Assembly: GCF_030463565.1 (NCBI RefSeq)
Contig: NC_134661.1
Span: 6,100,542-6,164,541 of the forward strand
Direction of reading: 5' to 3'
DNA: 64,000 bases
DNA from: Pelecanus crispus
Lineage: Eukaryota > Chordata > Aves > Pelecaniformes > Pelecanidae
Part shown: positions 10,862-23,000 of the stretch, one piece after another
How the letters are laid out: each line of letters begins with the position of its first letter
Numbering within the stretch: the stretch's first letter is position 1
The notes under the pieces: generated by a model
Databases searched by the model: none
Told to the model about the DNA's origin: nothing
Seen by the model: only the letters and a program-made list of their open reading frames with translations
Translations under genes and position numbers: made by a program

Positions 10862-12099
10862 CTAAGACAGTAAATAAAGACACTGATCACTGCTTGGCCA
10901 TGAACCACCCTGGGAGTAAACAGTTTTACAGGGTAGCATAGCCACTTTGGGAGTTTTATACCCACTGTTCCACTAAACCATGCCATAAGCCCCAAAGGGC
11001 TTGACCTTGAAAGTACCCGCTCCCATGGAAAGGGCTTCCTACCTCAAAGTAACTGCGGCTTTCAAGAACCCTCAGCACTCCTGAACTTTGACATGCTGTC
11101 TCCTTTCCACTTCAGCACTTTCTTTCATGTGAGATTCGCCCTTGTGCTGGGAGGTATCCAAGTCCTTCACAAAGCCTAGTGTTGGGGCCATATCGTGTAT
11201 GTACCATATCGTACATATGTATCACTTGTTGGGGTGATATGGCCTTGTATGCATTGGTGATATCTTACCATCCAGGGTAATAAACAGCCTCTTCTAAATG
11301 GTGTATTTGTAAACAGCCTGTTAAGCTCTACTTCTTTATCAAAATTACTGGTGAGAGGGACCTCAAGTCCTTATCTTGTTGATAAGAGAGAGTTGTCACA
11401 ACCCATAGCACTTATGGGCTTGCTGGTGATGTGGCCCTTAGCGACAGGGAAAACACTTCACTGCTTCACTTTGGTTGCCTGGCTCTGTGGCTGGAGCTGG
11501 AGAGAATTACACAGAGCTACTCGCCACTTCCATTTCCCCAGGTCCTGTTTGCAAGGGTGCCAGGCATGCACAGGTAGCTTTGCAATTCCCCTTTGCACAG
11601 GAGGAGACCATCCTACAGGCAGTTGTACCAGCCTATGGGTGTTTGTTTCACTCCAGACAGCAACATTCGATACTTTTTAGTTAGAAGGTGGTAGGCAGTC
11701 ATTTCTTTCCTCAGGTAATTTTGTACCCCAGAGCCACACCTTGCGATTTCAGGAATTAGAAATGCAACTTTATGGCTAGTCTGATCTTCAGTCAAGCTCA
11801 GCATTAGCTGTGGCAGCACACCCACACATCCCCAGGGATGTCAACAGAGGATAATAGCGATTGAACTAACATCTGAACTGCAAGACTACTTCTGTGAGTC
11901 AGGACTGCTTGAGTAAACAGTGCCTCCAGGCCATATTTAGATCATGGAGTTCCTCCTTAGGCTGCCTTAATGTGAAAAATTAGCAGAAAGTCTAACAGCT
12001 AATCTGTGGTTCTAGTCTGTACGTATATTATTGAACTAATTGATTGCTAAACCAATGCTGGGTTACCCTTTTGGATAGGAAATAAAACACTCTAGGCAT

Positions 12100-14097
12100 A
12101 TGAAAGTTACTGTAGATCTTTATTGAAAAAGATTTTGTCTTTTTCTAGCCAGAACAACCCAGAAAGAAATTCTGAAACAGTTCATCGTTGTTTTATATTC
12201 ACACACAGAATTTACATACATTGGAGTGAAAGAAATTTAAAAGCAATCTTAGCAACCACAGGCTTGATTCACAACTGCATTATCCCAGTTTTACCTACTG
12301 AATGTCTCTGTACTTATAAAACTGGAGTAAGCAGTGGTGAACTAAGCTCCTTCTAATTAATTTCTTTGCTGGGTTTTTCTGCAAATGTAAGCCACTAATT
12401 TCAATGCACCTGAACTACTGCTATTTGCAAACGACTTTATGATCACTTACATGATCTATTGCTTATGTCTTCCAGATTGTCAATATTAAATAACAAAATA
12501 TGCTTTGAAAGTCCTCAAGACTTTCAACCTGAGCTTGCAAACCTCACTCAGGCATAAACTGTAAGGTCACTTGAAAAATTGCCTGGGTGGCAACTTGACA
12601 CCAGGTAATACACAGTGCAATAAATTATTTTGCAGTTAGTCTTGCAAATAATAAAATCAACCAAGGATCCTGGGCTTTAGAAAGCAGAAAAACCCAGAGA
12701 AATTGTGTTCACCAGCCAAGAGTCCCTTGTTTATTAAGAAAACAATAAACAGAGTTAGAAGGGGATATACCTCCTGCAAATATATTTGCCTGTGGCATGG
12801 CACTCCTGAACATCAACAGTAATATTTACAGTTGCATCAGAGGAAAAAGTAAAGCTACTCATTCTCCAGGAAAGAAAATCAGAAAGCTATAAAGAAAATG
12901 TGTGCACCTGTGGGCCTGGGAGACTACAGCACAGAGAAACTTTCCATAGCAGTAAGGCACAAGAGAGGTCACTGAGGTTCCCTGGCTCAGCACGACATCA
13001 CCGACTTCACACTCAAATGCTACAGAACAAATGAAAGTATTGCCAGCTAATAGTAATGCCATGAATTCCTTGGTAGACTGAAGTCCAGATTTTGGAAGAC
13101 CCTGTCTTCTCAATGATCTCCTGATATAGGGTCATGTCTTGCAATCCTGACTCAGGCAAAACTCCCGATGACTTCAGTGGGACCAGGATCTGTCCATTGG
13201 TAGAACATGCAGCATTACCAGCCAGCCACAAAATCAGCCCCCCATCTCGAAGGTGGATATTTGAGAGTCCAAAACCATTCTGCAGCTGAAAGACCATGAC
13301 TCCAAACCACTGTCCCACACCTACATGGCTGTCTTCCAATAGCAGACAAGGTGAGACCTCCAAGTTACACCTTTGTGTGAACTCAAATGTCTCGTCTAGG
13401 CTACTTTGCATTGCTCTGTAAATAGGGATGTCTGACTGCATGGGCATTTAGTTCAGCTGTATTGATTTCTTTTGTCTTCAGGCTAATGCACCTACCTGCA
13501 CCAGTAGAACAAAATTACACTTTACATTTTCCTATTTTCCAAAGGAGCAGTTCAATTTAGGAAAGAAAAATGTCAACTTAGGCCCCAAAAGTGTTAAAAC
13601 ACTATAAACAGTGGCCTAGATCAGGTAGAGGTTCCTCCATGGACAGGGCAAAGACACACACACAAGGCATTTACACTGAGCTATGGAAAGCAGTCCTACT
13701 GAACTAGGTCTTGCCAATATTTAGAGGCAAATGTACCCTCACCAAACAGTACAGTTGGCCATGGCTGCACTATAGTATGACAATTTGAGACCATGCCCTA
13801 TGTCTGAGGATGAAAGTCACCTCGTGCTGATGCTGCGCACAAGAACTATGCAGTATCAAAAGCCTGCCTGGGAGAGGTAGCAGGAACTGTAACAGCAGAG
13901 AAATCTTGTGCCGGGCCCCAGGACAAAGCAAGTTTCACACAACACACAAGTCATGGTGTGCTAGAGGTGGACACTAAAATCACAAGTAAAGTTCCCACCC
14001 CCACCCCCCCCCAGCCTGCTTTTCCTCTGTACTCAAAACTCACTGTGGTGCCAGGTGGAGTATTGAGTAGGCGAGGACCAGGCCCCAGATGTGCAAC
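12100..14097 (-). other. POU2AF1 3' untranslated region
   Basis: Non-coding sequence after the POU2AF1 stop. Two AATAAA hexamers on the minus strand, at 12730-12735 and 12119-12124, could end the message. The second is in a good context (TTCAATAAAGATC) and gives a UTR of about 2 kb. The stretch holds a C-rich run at 13998-14012 and a 144-codon open frame (13013-13447) that resembles no family I know. Confidence 0.55.
12119..12124 (-). terminator. Candidate poly(A) signal for POU2AF1
   Basis: AATAAA on the minus strand, about 2 kb after the POU2AF1 stop and 1.25 kb before the first ankyrin exon. It would end the ordinary short POU2AF1 message inside the intron of the proposed long transcript. 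Confidence 0.5.
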
Positions 14098-14409
14098 TTA
14101 AAGCCCTTCAACAGAGAGAGCATGGTTTAAAACATACGTATCATTGTCTTCATCTTCTAGAAGCAGCTTCTCAATGGGCAGCGTGCCGATGACTCGTCTG
14201 GCATCCTCCAGCTCCTGCGGGGCTGGCTCAGGAATAGAGATGGGCAAGGGTACAAACTGTGGCCCGGAAAGCGTGGAAGAAGCTGGCTGGTACTGCAAAG
14301 TGGAGGCTGGCAGTGCAGAGAGTGGCTGTGCCCACGGAAAGTATGTAAGAGGTGGCTGCTGATCCGTCACCTCGAGCTGAGGCACTACAGCAGGGGTGGT
14401 GCTTCGGGG
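14098..14409 (-). CDS. POU2AF1: POU2AF1 coding exon 5, C-terminus and stop
   Basis: The final 103 residues and a TAA stop (14098-14100). Key blocks are PLTYFPW, STLQYQP, GPQFVPLPISIPEP, IEKLLLEDEDNDT and NHALSVEGL. The acceptor is TTTTAACAG. The acidic stretch before the end contains an in-phase internal splice donor, AC|GTATGT with its last exonic base at 14138. If used, it would replace the last 12 codons by the ankyrin exons that start at 10861. Confidence 0.96.
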   Translation of the reverse strand, partial: PRSTTPAVVPQLEVTDQQPPLTYFPWAQPLSALPASTLQYQPASSTLSGPQFVPLPISIPEPAPQELEDARRVIGTLPIEKLLLEDEDNDTYVLNHALSVEGL

Positions 14410-17400
14410 CTGTTAAAATAGAAGAGAAATAAAACAAAATAAAACAATTGGCCAGGTGGGGCAGGGGGAGGACACAAAACAGACTAAGGATGCTCAGTCT
14501 CACTTTTAACATCCCTTTTCCTGTCTCTCTGGGTGAAGCGTTATACTGAGTGTGACAGTTTTCCCACGCTGGCTCCCATGAGAGCGGTGGCTGTGGGTGT
14601 CCCAGGTGCTTGCTGCCAGTAGCTCACACTCATGTCAAGTTCCCTCTAGCTTTCTGTTCCCACTCCCACCCTCTGTAAGCCCATGAGACAGTTACACCCT
14701 GTGCTGAAAACTGCCGCCTTTGACAGTCTCTCTTGCAAGTTGAATGCATGGGCACAACTTTGCTGCCACAAGGCTGAAGGCAGTTTATTCTGGCCTCTGC
14801 AACAGTCCATCCTGAGCAGCCCCTGGCAGCCAAGGCAGAGCCACATTTGAAAGGATAGCCCTTCCTCACCAGTGAAGGCCACAGGATGCAGGCATGGTCC
14901 CGTGCTGATTTGGAGTGTCCGTTTCAGCAGCTGAACCGAAACGTTAAAAGGAAAATAAGCTGCTTGAGTTCAGTTGAAACAGAGTTCTCTGCCCTTCTCC
15001 TCTAAGGAAGAACAAATCATCGTGGGCCAGCCAAACTTATTTTGTCCAGCCTGAAACCAAATATTCTGCCATGTTTACATGCTATTTTGGCCTTGCTCTT
15101 CCATCTTTAAATAGCAATTTTTGAGAAATTTATTGCCAAGTCATTCTTCCTGCTTCACCTGGTAGATGTGTTTCCTGGAATCCCATTCACTCTTTTTTTT
15201 TTTTTTTCTTTTTAAAGTTTGGAATTAAATAGTGAAGAATCCCCTGGTTACTGCCCAGATCCCTGGTGGGACCGTGTCCTAAGTACTTGTCCGGACAACA
15301 GAATTTATTGACTATAATGTGCATCCACCCAGTGAACTACTTTAATCCTGCTTCCTCAGGTATTCCAGATCCAAGCCGAAGAACAGCTCCTGAAGTTGGA
15401 AGTGATGACAACAGTAAATGTGTAACATTTCCTATTATTATCCTTGAGCTGCAAACAGTATTCTACTGTAAATAACTGTTCATGGACTTGAACAAACTCA
15501 GGGCAATGTCAGCCCTGCTGCTGACTCGATGAGAGATGACTCATTGCCCAGGACAACAGCGAAGAACAGTGTATGTGTTAATAACGTGGAAAGTCTGGAG
15601 GAGTGCAGAAAGCTAGGGAAATGGCAGTGAAGTATGCTTGATTTCAGTGCAACCACAACTTTTTGTCCTGCTCAAACCATACTAATGACCAGCACAGTGC
15701 AGACAGGGCCAGTGCTAGAACAACTACGTGGCATGGATGCAAAGACACACAACATTATAGTAATTAAATAAATTATACTAATTACATCCAGCACTCCCCA
15801 TGGTCCTTGCTAGAAGGTGGGGAATGTGCTGTCATTTATACCTAGGTATTTTTGACTTACTGCAAAATTGGTGATGAGCGGTTGAGAAGTATAAGTCAGA
15901 ACAGATGAAGGTCCAACCAGTGTGTAACTGGGACACACAGGCTGAACATACATATCTGCTGTGTATGGACAGCTGACTGCTTCGTGGGACACATAATCAG
16001 GGTAAGTGGTCCACTGAGTTAAAGGCTGTAAGGATGTGGGAGAGGGCTGAGAGATCCAGCCAGAACAGAGTGCTCCTTCATCTGTGACAGGCAATCCAGA
16101 GGCAGCAACATCCATATCAATGCAAGGCTGGCCTAAAAAACAGGAGAGGATTAAAGCGCAGTTCAGCATAGCCTTCCCTGCAGCAAGGCTGACAAACACT
16201 TAGGAAGTCAGGGAAACATTACCCATTGGTGAATAAGAAGGAAGTGGCTGATGGGGCAAAACAACCTAGAAGAGAGAAGAAAAATATCCAGGGATTAAGA
16301 CCATAAGCATTAAATTCAATCCCCTTTGAGAAGCACTGAGGGACATTGCATATTAGCTATTATCAGCTGATTATCAGCTACTACTTTAATGTCAGTACCT
16401 GAATGTTCCCACCTGCCTCTACAGAAGGCCCAGGACAACTGAACCTGGCAGCCAGTACACATAACCCCATCCCTGTTCACGGGCCTAGCCAAAGTCCATG
16501 TGTCCCTTCAGCTCAAGGGGGCCAAAAAATGGTATTTAAACCTTGTGTTGCAGAGGGAACTCCTCTTCAGAGAGGAGCCAGTCAATCTATTTCCACCTGG
16601 GAGGACAAATAGAGGTAGGATGAAACTAAGAAGCAGATAGCCAAGGATGGCTCTGGTTGATCTCTTTTTGTGCTCTTCAACAAGCTGCTTAACTTCCAAG
16701 CCACTTTCTAGGAGTTAGAGCCTGACAAGCGCAAAGCACTTTCACCCTTCCACCCTTCCATTAAGTCAATGGCGACTGAAGGTGCTCAGCATTCTAAAGG
16801 TACTCCACCTAAAGTAAAGATATATTTAATGGTATCTCCAGGTAACAAGAGGCTGTGTTGCCTTCAAAATGCTTTAGAGATGCAAAGATTTCTTTCGTTG
16901 CCAAAGTATTGCCAGCTGGTGCCAGGGCTGGTCAATCATTTAGCTACTCAGGAAGAATTTTCCGCCTGTGTTTGTTTTTTCTCTTACCGCTGTAGCTGCT
17001 GTTGCACTGGCATTATGAACATTTCCCCGTTTCCTTTTCAATAGCTCCTTCACTGGCTCTTTGACACGGACACCTTGATAGGGGCGAGGCTGTGGCTGCT
17101 GTTCTGGAGCAGAAGCTGAGGAAAAAAAATTGCAGGCGACATTTACTTTCCTTTCCTGCCATTTGCACAGAGCCAAAATCCCCATGGCAGCCTGCTTGTC
17201 TGCAGGCTGTACTAGTCAACGTGGCTGGACTCGGGACTCATAAACATTTTCTTCCTTAGCTAACGATGTCTTTTGCCCCATACGTGATGTCAGATGGCAT
17301 AGGCCTTCTTTCTACCTCTGCTGCTTGGATGCTGGGATCACACAGATGGATCATGAGGACAACCTAACCTGAAATAAGTATGCTTGCAATTCCCTCCAGC

Positions 17401-20061
17401 TGTCAAGTAGACACGGTAATACCGAGAAACTCAGCCCCTTTCTTTTTTTTGCAAAAGAGCATTCATACATAATTCACAGCATGAGAGCTTGTGCAGGCCT
17501 TGCAGCCGGGATGGTCTGGAAGCCAGGGCTGGCGCTTTCCCTGCCACGCTGGCAGGTGTTTTTATGGTCTGCAGAAGCCCTGTCCTACCAGGCACAGGGT
17601 GTAACGAGCACGTTTTGTTGAATAAATAGGCATATTGCTCTAGGCATTTATGAAAACCAGGGGGGATGTAGTACAAGAGTAAACAGGTTGCTGCTGTTAC
17701 GCAGAGGATAATACTCCATTCCTAAAAGCAATGGCTAGCAACAGATCTCCATCTCCCTATGGGGATATATTTTATACACATGTGAAATAAGAGTAGTAGT
17801 GGTGAGCCACACACTCTGAAGGGAGGTGAAAAAGGGCATCCCTCTTCAAAACTTACCAACTACTACCAACCAAGGTGGACAAAAAACAAAAATAGAGAGA
17901 GGCAACAAACAAACATTGGCTTTCCTCAAACTGTCTCTAGACTAAAACTTTCATTCTGCTGCCGTCAATAAGGTTTCAGCATGTTAACTGCGATGTTCTA
18001 TTTTTTTTTCTCCTTAATCCCTGACCCTGAAATTCTGTTTTCTTTAGGCTTATGACAAAAATAGCGTGTTTATTTTATTCCTCCTGACTTCACTTGTGTG
18101 TATCTGCTTTATGCTGCTTCAGTGCCACTGATGTGCAGCGCAGCAATTTACACCCACCTGAAGGACAAATCAGACTGAGTATATCAAACAGGCATATAAT
18201 ACAAATTGGTTAGTAGATATCTAGTCTACGACATAATTGCTGGCAAGGTAGATATATAAAAAAGTAGAGATTAGATATTCAAGAGAAATATGTTATATTC
18301 AGCACTTAGACGCAAGCTATAAATGGAAGCCAAATTAGAAAAGTATCCTCATTTGGAAAGCCATTTAACTTATCACTAGTTTGATATGCGTACGTCATCA
18401 CTTTTGAGAACAGGCAGGTATACTTACGTGCCATCCTGGACCAGAGTCACGTTTCTGTGCCAAACAGAGCTTTGCTCATAGCCTGGCCACCAGGTTTACA
18501 ACTTGGTGAGCTGGGACGTGACACAGCTTTGCGGACAGTTATATTGACAACAAATCTCAGAGCTTATACCATAAACTCTGATCCATTTTGAAAAGTAAAG
18601 CTTACAGCCAGCTAAAAAGGCCTATCACAAAGCCTTGTGACAAGTGAAAGTAGAGGAAGCACAGTTCTTCAGAAGCCGGTATTTTCAGCCCATATTTTAC
18701 ATGAGGGATTTGGAGGCAATTGATAGCAGAAGGAAACCATAGGATATCAAAGCTCAGGGAGGCCCGATATTTGTAAAGTCACTAATAGCAGTAGTGACTA
18801 CCTGCCCCTTTTTACTGCACTTTGATTTGTAAATACGCTAATCGGTAAGTTTCCATTTCTAAAGATCACAACTGGCCTTGGTTTTATAAAGTACAGGTGG
18901 ATACCCAGCTCAAATCTTAAACTTGGAATATTATTCCACCCGGGAAGCATTTATTCAGATGTACATTCTGTGCTTCACATCACAGAACAAGATGAATCCT
19001 TTGACGTCTGATCATCTATCCCAGATACATGCAATTATATGCACACTGAAATGTTCCTCTTACCCCTTTTGGGGTGTGTGGGGGGAGACTGAGTCTAAAT
19101 ATGGACACTGTAAGTCAGCCTCAAAAAATATTGAACAGAATAAACATCTCTGCTTTAATTTCTTTTAAAAAAATGAAATACTACTTTCCTTTCAACTTTG
19201 CTCTACCATTGACTTTTTCTGACTCACTATGTACCATTTAATCATGAAATCTTGATTGGCCATTACAAATACTTTTGCTACCAGACAGCACTACACTTAT
19301 GTGTTGGACTGTTGTCTTTGTTACCTTTACGCATATTGGGAAAATACTTTGCTTTAAAATAGTAGCTGAAGAAAAGATGATTTTTCAGCCTTTGCCTGAT
19401 CTACGTTTGCTTTCTGTGGACTCACTTTGTGGGACTTTAGATTGGGTTAGTTGCATTCTCATGAATTCCGTGGTTTTGGAAATGCAGTTTACGAAGAGAA
19501 TGAAGGTCACTTTAATTCCACATACAAGCATCTGCAAGGGCTTTTAATACAGTTCACATTTTGCTTTTTAAATTTCATTGCTATTAATTTATCTGAGTGC
19601 AAACAATAGACAGTGCTACCAAGTGCTGTGGTATGAGCTGTACTGAGAACTCTGAAAAGAGGCTGAATAGTAGACAGGAGGTCTGAAATAAAGACCATCC
19701 CAAAGGTGCTTTCTTGGTCTTATAAGAGATTTATTTACATTTGGAAATTATTTATTTGTACTTTACTGAAAAGCTCTTTCAGAGTCAGACATTGCTGCTG
19801 TTCTTTATGCTGTGTGAAAACATCAGCTCCGCCAAAGCAAATATGAGCTCTGCTATAGACTGTATGAGAGGCAGATCTGTACCTCTTGGGTAGTATCTTA
19901 TCCCTGAGTCATCACATTGATTTCAAAGGACCTCCTTGCAGAATTAGGGTGGGGAAGGATGGCAGTTTCAGGCTCCAGGTTTGGGGGATGGGAAAGAAGA
20001 AATTTACTGTAAAAGCTGACAAATATACCTATTCAGAGTTTCCGGTGTAAGCAGAGTAACC

Positions 20062-20096
<35 letters not shown>

Positions 20097-23000
20097 GAAA
20101 AAAAAAAAAGAAAAAAAAAAAAAGAAAAAAACCCCAAAGTCTGCAGAACATATTTCGGTTCCCCCAAGCTGACCTCCAGAAATAAAAATAATGCTAGCAC
20201 AGCTGCTTTTCCACTGTTCAAGTGTGTACCACGTCTGAACATTACAGATGAACCACAGCAAAATCACTTTTGGCTTCAGTGTACAATTCCTCATAAAGCA
20301 AAAGAAATATGATCATTTAAAAATAAAAGCATTTTGAGAAATAATAACAATTAAAAAAATCCTTGTAAAGGAAGTACCTGGATTTACTAGTCTCCCAACT
20401 CCTTGTACCAGGGTTGTCTTAAACTATGAAGCCTGCTTTGGATCAAGTTTCAATTATATTTTTATTTAAGTCACGAGCTGCAAATGCACCGAGGTCTGCA
20501 TGCCCAAATTCCATTCAAACAAATAAAAGGAACAGCAGTGTGTGTGCTCCAGTGCCCACTGTGTTCTGGCTTATCTCATACAATTCAAGGATCACAGAAG
20601 AGCCACATGCTGTTCCTCAGTAGGCTCTGGATCTTGATTTGCAACTGCTCTCTGAAGCTGGAGCAGTATGAAGCATCCGAAGTCAAGAAAGAAGAGAAAG
20701 AATCTAACCCAACCAGTAGGAAGCTTTGCAATAGTTTCCATGTGTAAATATATTTTAGCTCATTGCAATGCATTTGTCAGGCTGCCTTACAAATCCATGG
20801 TGTGTGTATATGCTCAGGGTCCTTTCCATCAATGTTATCACTTACTGTATTTGTTGAATGTTGACAAAAGCCTAGCACAAACCTTGAAGACTTTTAAGTA
20901 ATCTTTCAAAGTGGCTGGATAACACAACAGCACATGAAAAGGTACCAAATGCAGCAGTCCCACTAGCTCTAAGTATCAAGCAACAACAGAAGAAAGTCCA
21001 TAATGATCTTTGATTTCAGACTGCTCTGCAACTCAGCCTGAAAGTGTCCAGATTGCACAGACAAGTTTGAAGTTGCCAATTTCAGTGGACTCTGGATGAA
21101 GATTTGACAACTCCATTAGTGTTGCTGTTAAGGTCAACACACTCATCTCTCTACACTGGTTATCCCTCTGCCAATTGGTTTGCACCTAGGAAAAAATACA
21201 GTTTTTCCTGCTGAGTCCAAGTTGTGCTGAACATAGCAGGCATAGACAATGGGGATCTTGCTGTTTACTTTTGGGGAGCAGCTCCAACCCCAACTCGTGG
21301 GCTGAGAAGAGCTTCAGGAACATGCTTCACAAGACCCCTTGCCCAAGGCAAGGCAAAACACTGAGCAGACTCCCGTGTTGGGTGGTAGTCCTATAAACCC
21401 TGGCCTTCAGTTGTTTGTGCTTTGGAGGACCTAACTGGCAGATATCCACAACATCTAGTGCAACAGTCAACAGTATCCCATTTATGCATGATATTTGTCA
21501 TCCCCAGATTTTTGTCAATACAGTATCTATATGCAGATACAGTCTTTTTAAAGATACCTGCTTCTTAATGACATCCATGAAATGCTGGTCTGAGTAAAAG
21601 ATCAGACAGGGAAAGCATACCAAGACATTGCCAAACAATTAAACCAAGCAACTTCAACATATATCTTCCTCTACATTTTTATTTAAACATTGCTGAAATT
21701 GGAGGGAAGATAATGGCAAAACAGCTGTTGGAAGACTGCAAGTATTGAAGCGTGACAAGTTTCAGATCACTAAACTTCGTATTAGCAACACTGGCCTTCA
21801 CACACACATGAACTTCAGATCAGTTTAAACCTTCATCCTTTCAAACAAGTCTGAACAATTTCCCATCAGGCCGATTTTCAGTTTGAAATACTGTGCTAAT
21901 CTTTAAGGGTTTGCATGACTACCTGCCTGCAACAGCAAATGACACACTTGTCACTGTTTCAGAAGATTTACTGTTTCTTTACTCACACAGTGACATGTGA
22001 TAAGCTTATCAATTGATCAGCGTTACCAGTGCAAATATTTTTCTCTTTTCTTCTTTCACCTCCAGTATAGTAAAAAATTGAAAAGAAACACAATAGAAAA
22101 CTTTTTCTTATTTGCAGTAACTCCAAAAAGCAAACAGTAACTCTTGAATAACAAGAAAAATTTAGATTTTAGTTAACAAATTAGTGAGTTTCTGGCTTGG
22201 ATATTGAAGACCAAATTACATTAGGCAGCTACTGACATTTTTATCATACATAGGGAACTTTGGCTAATAAAAAGAAAAAAGTGACTTATCTTTGTATACA
22301 CTACTTGGATGCTTAGACTCTAATCAAAATCTTTTTACAATAAGACATCAATGCCCATTTAGCAAGGGACTAAATATTTCATCATGGTTGTCTGCATTGT
22401 ACATTGACTTCAGATACAGAACCCTTCAAAAATACAGTTTTAAAAGTGTTAAAGCTAGTATTATTATTTCAGGTCTGTTGCTGCTTTGGTAATGAATCAT
22501 GATCAGAGCTGACATCAGAACTGAAAAGGCTGCTTTTGTGATATTGATAATGTTCTGCAGTACATCATGGATCACCGTGAAAAGCACTTTGCTAAAGTGC
22601 TCTTAACGCCTAAGGCAGACAACCCTTCGTATGAAAGTTATTTAATCAGCTCCCCTTCTATTTACGTCCAGCCTACATAACCATCTGTAGTAGTGGATCA
22701 GCAAGGAAAGGCAGGGAAATCTAAGTCCAATTCTTAGCTCTGCCAGGATCCCTGTAGAAAGTTGAGGGAAGGGTCACTCAATTGGTTGATCTCCAAAGTT
22801 ATTTGCCTGCCCAGGGATAAGTGCTTTAACAGAACTGTCAAAAGCACTTTTCAGTGGTCTTAGAAATCCCTGCAAAGGAGGATCTGCAGTCCTTTGGCAG
22901 CTAGATTCCCCTTGAAAACTCAGAACTTTACAAATTTATACAACCAGGAGACAAACTTCCTTATTCTTTTTGGCTTGCTTTTGTTTGTCCCACTCTTATG

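Noticed and set aside
11186..11245. Inverted GGCCATATC / GATATGGCC pair with CCATATCGT repeats
   Set aside because: Arms of only nine bases with a long spacer; no element or function could be argued.
12005..12020. ACGT at 12011 as a donor for the missing 5' exon of the IkB-like gene
   Set aside because: It is the only other AC|GT I found between 10861 and POU2AF1. The frame that would have to precede it has a stop one codon before the junction.
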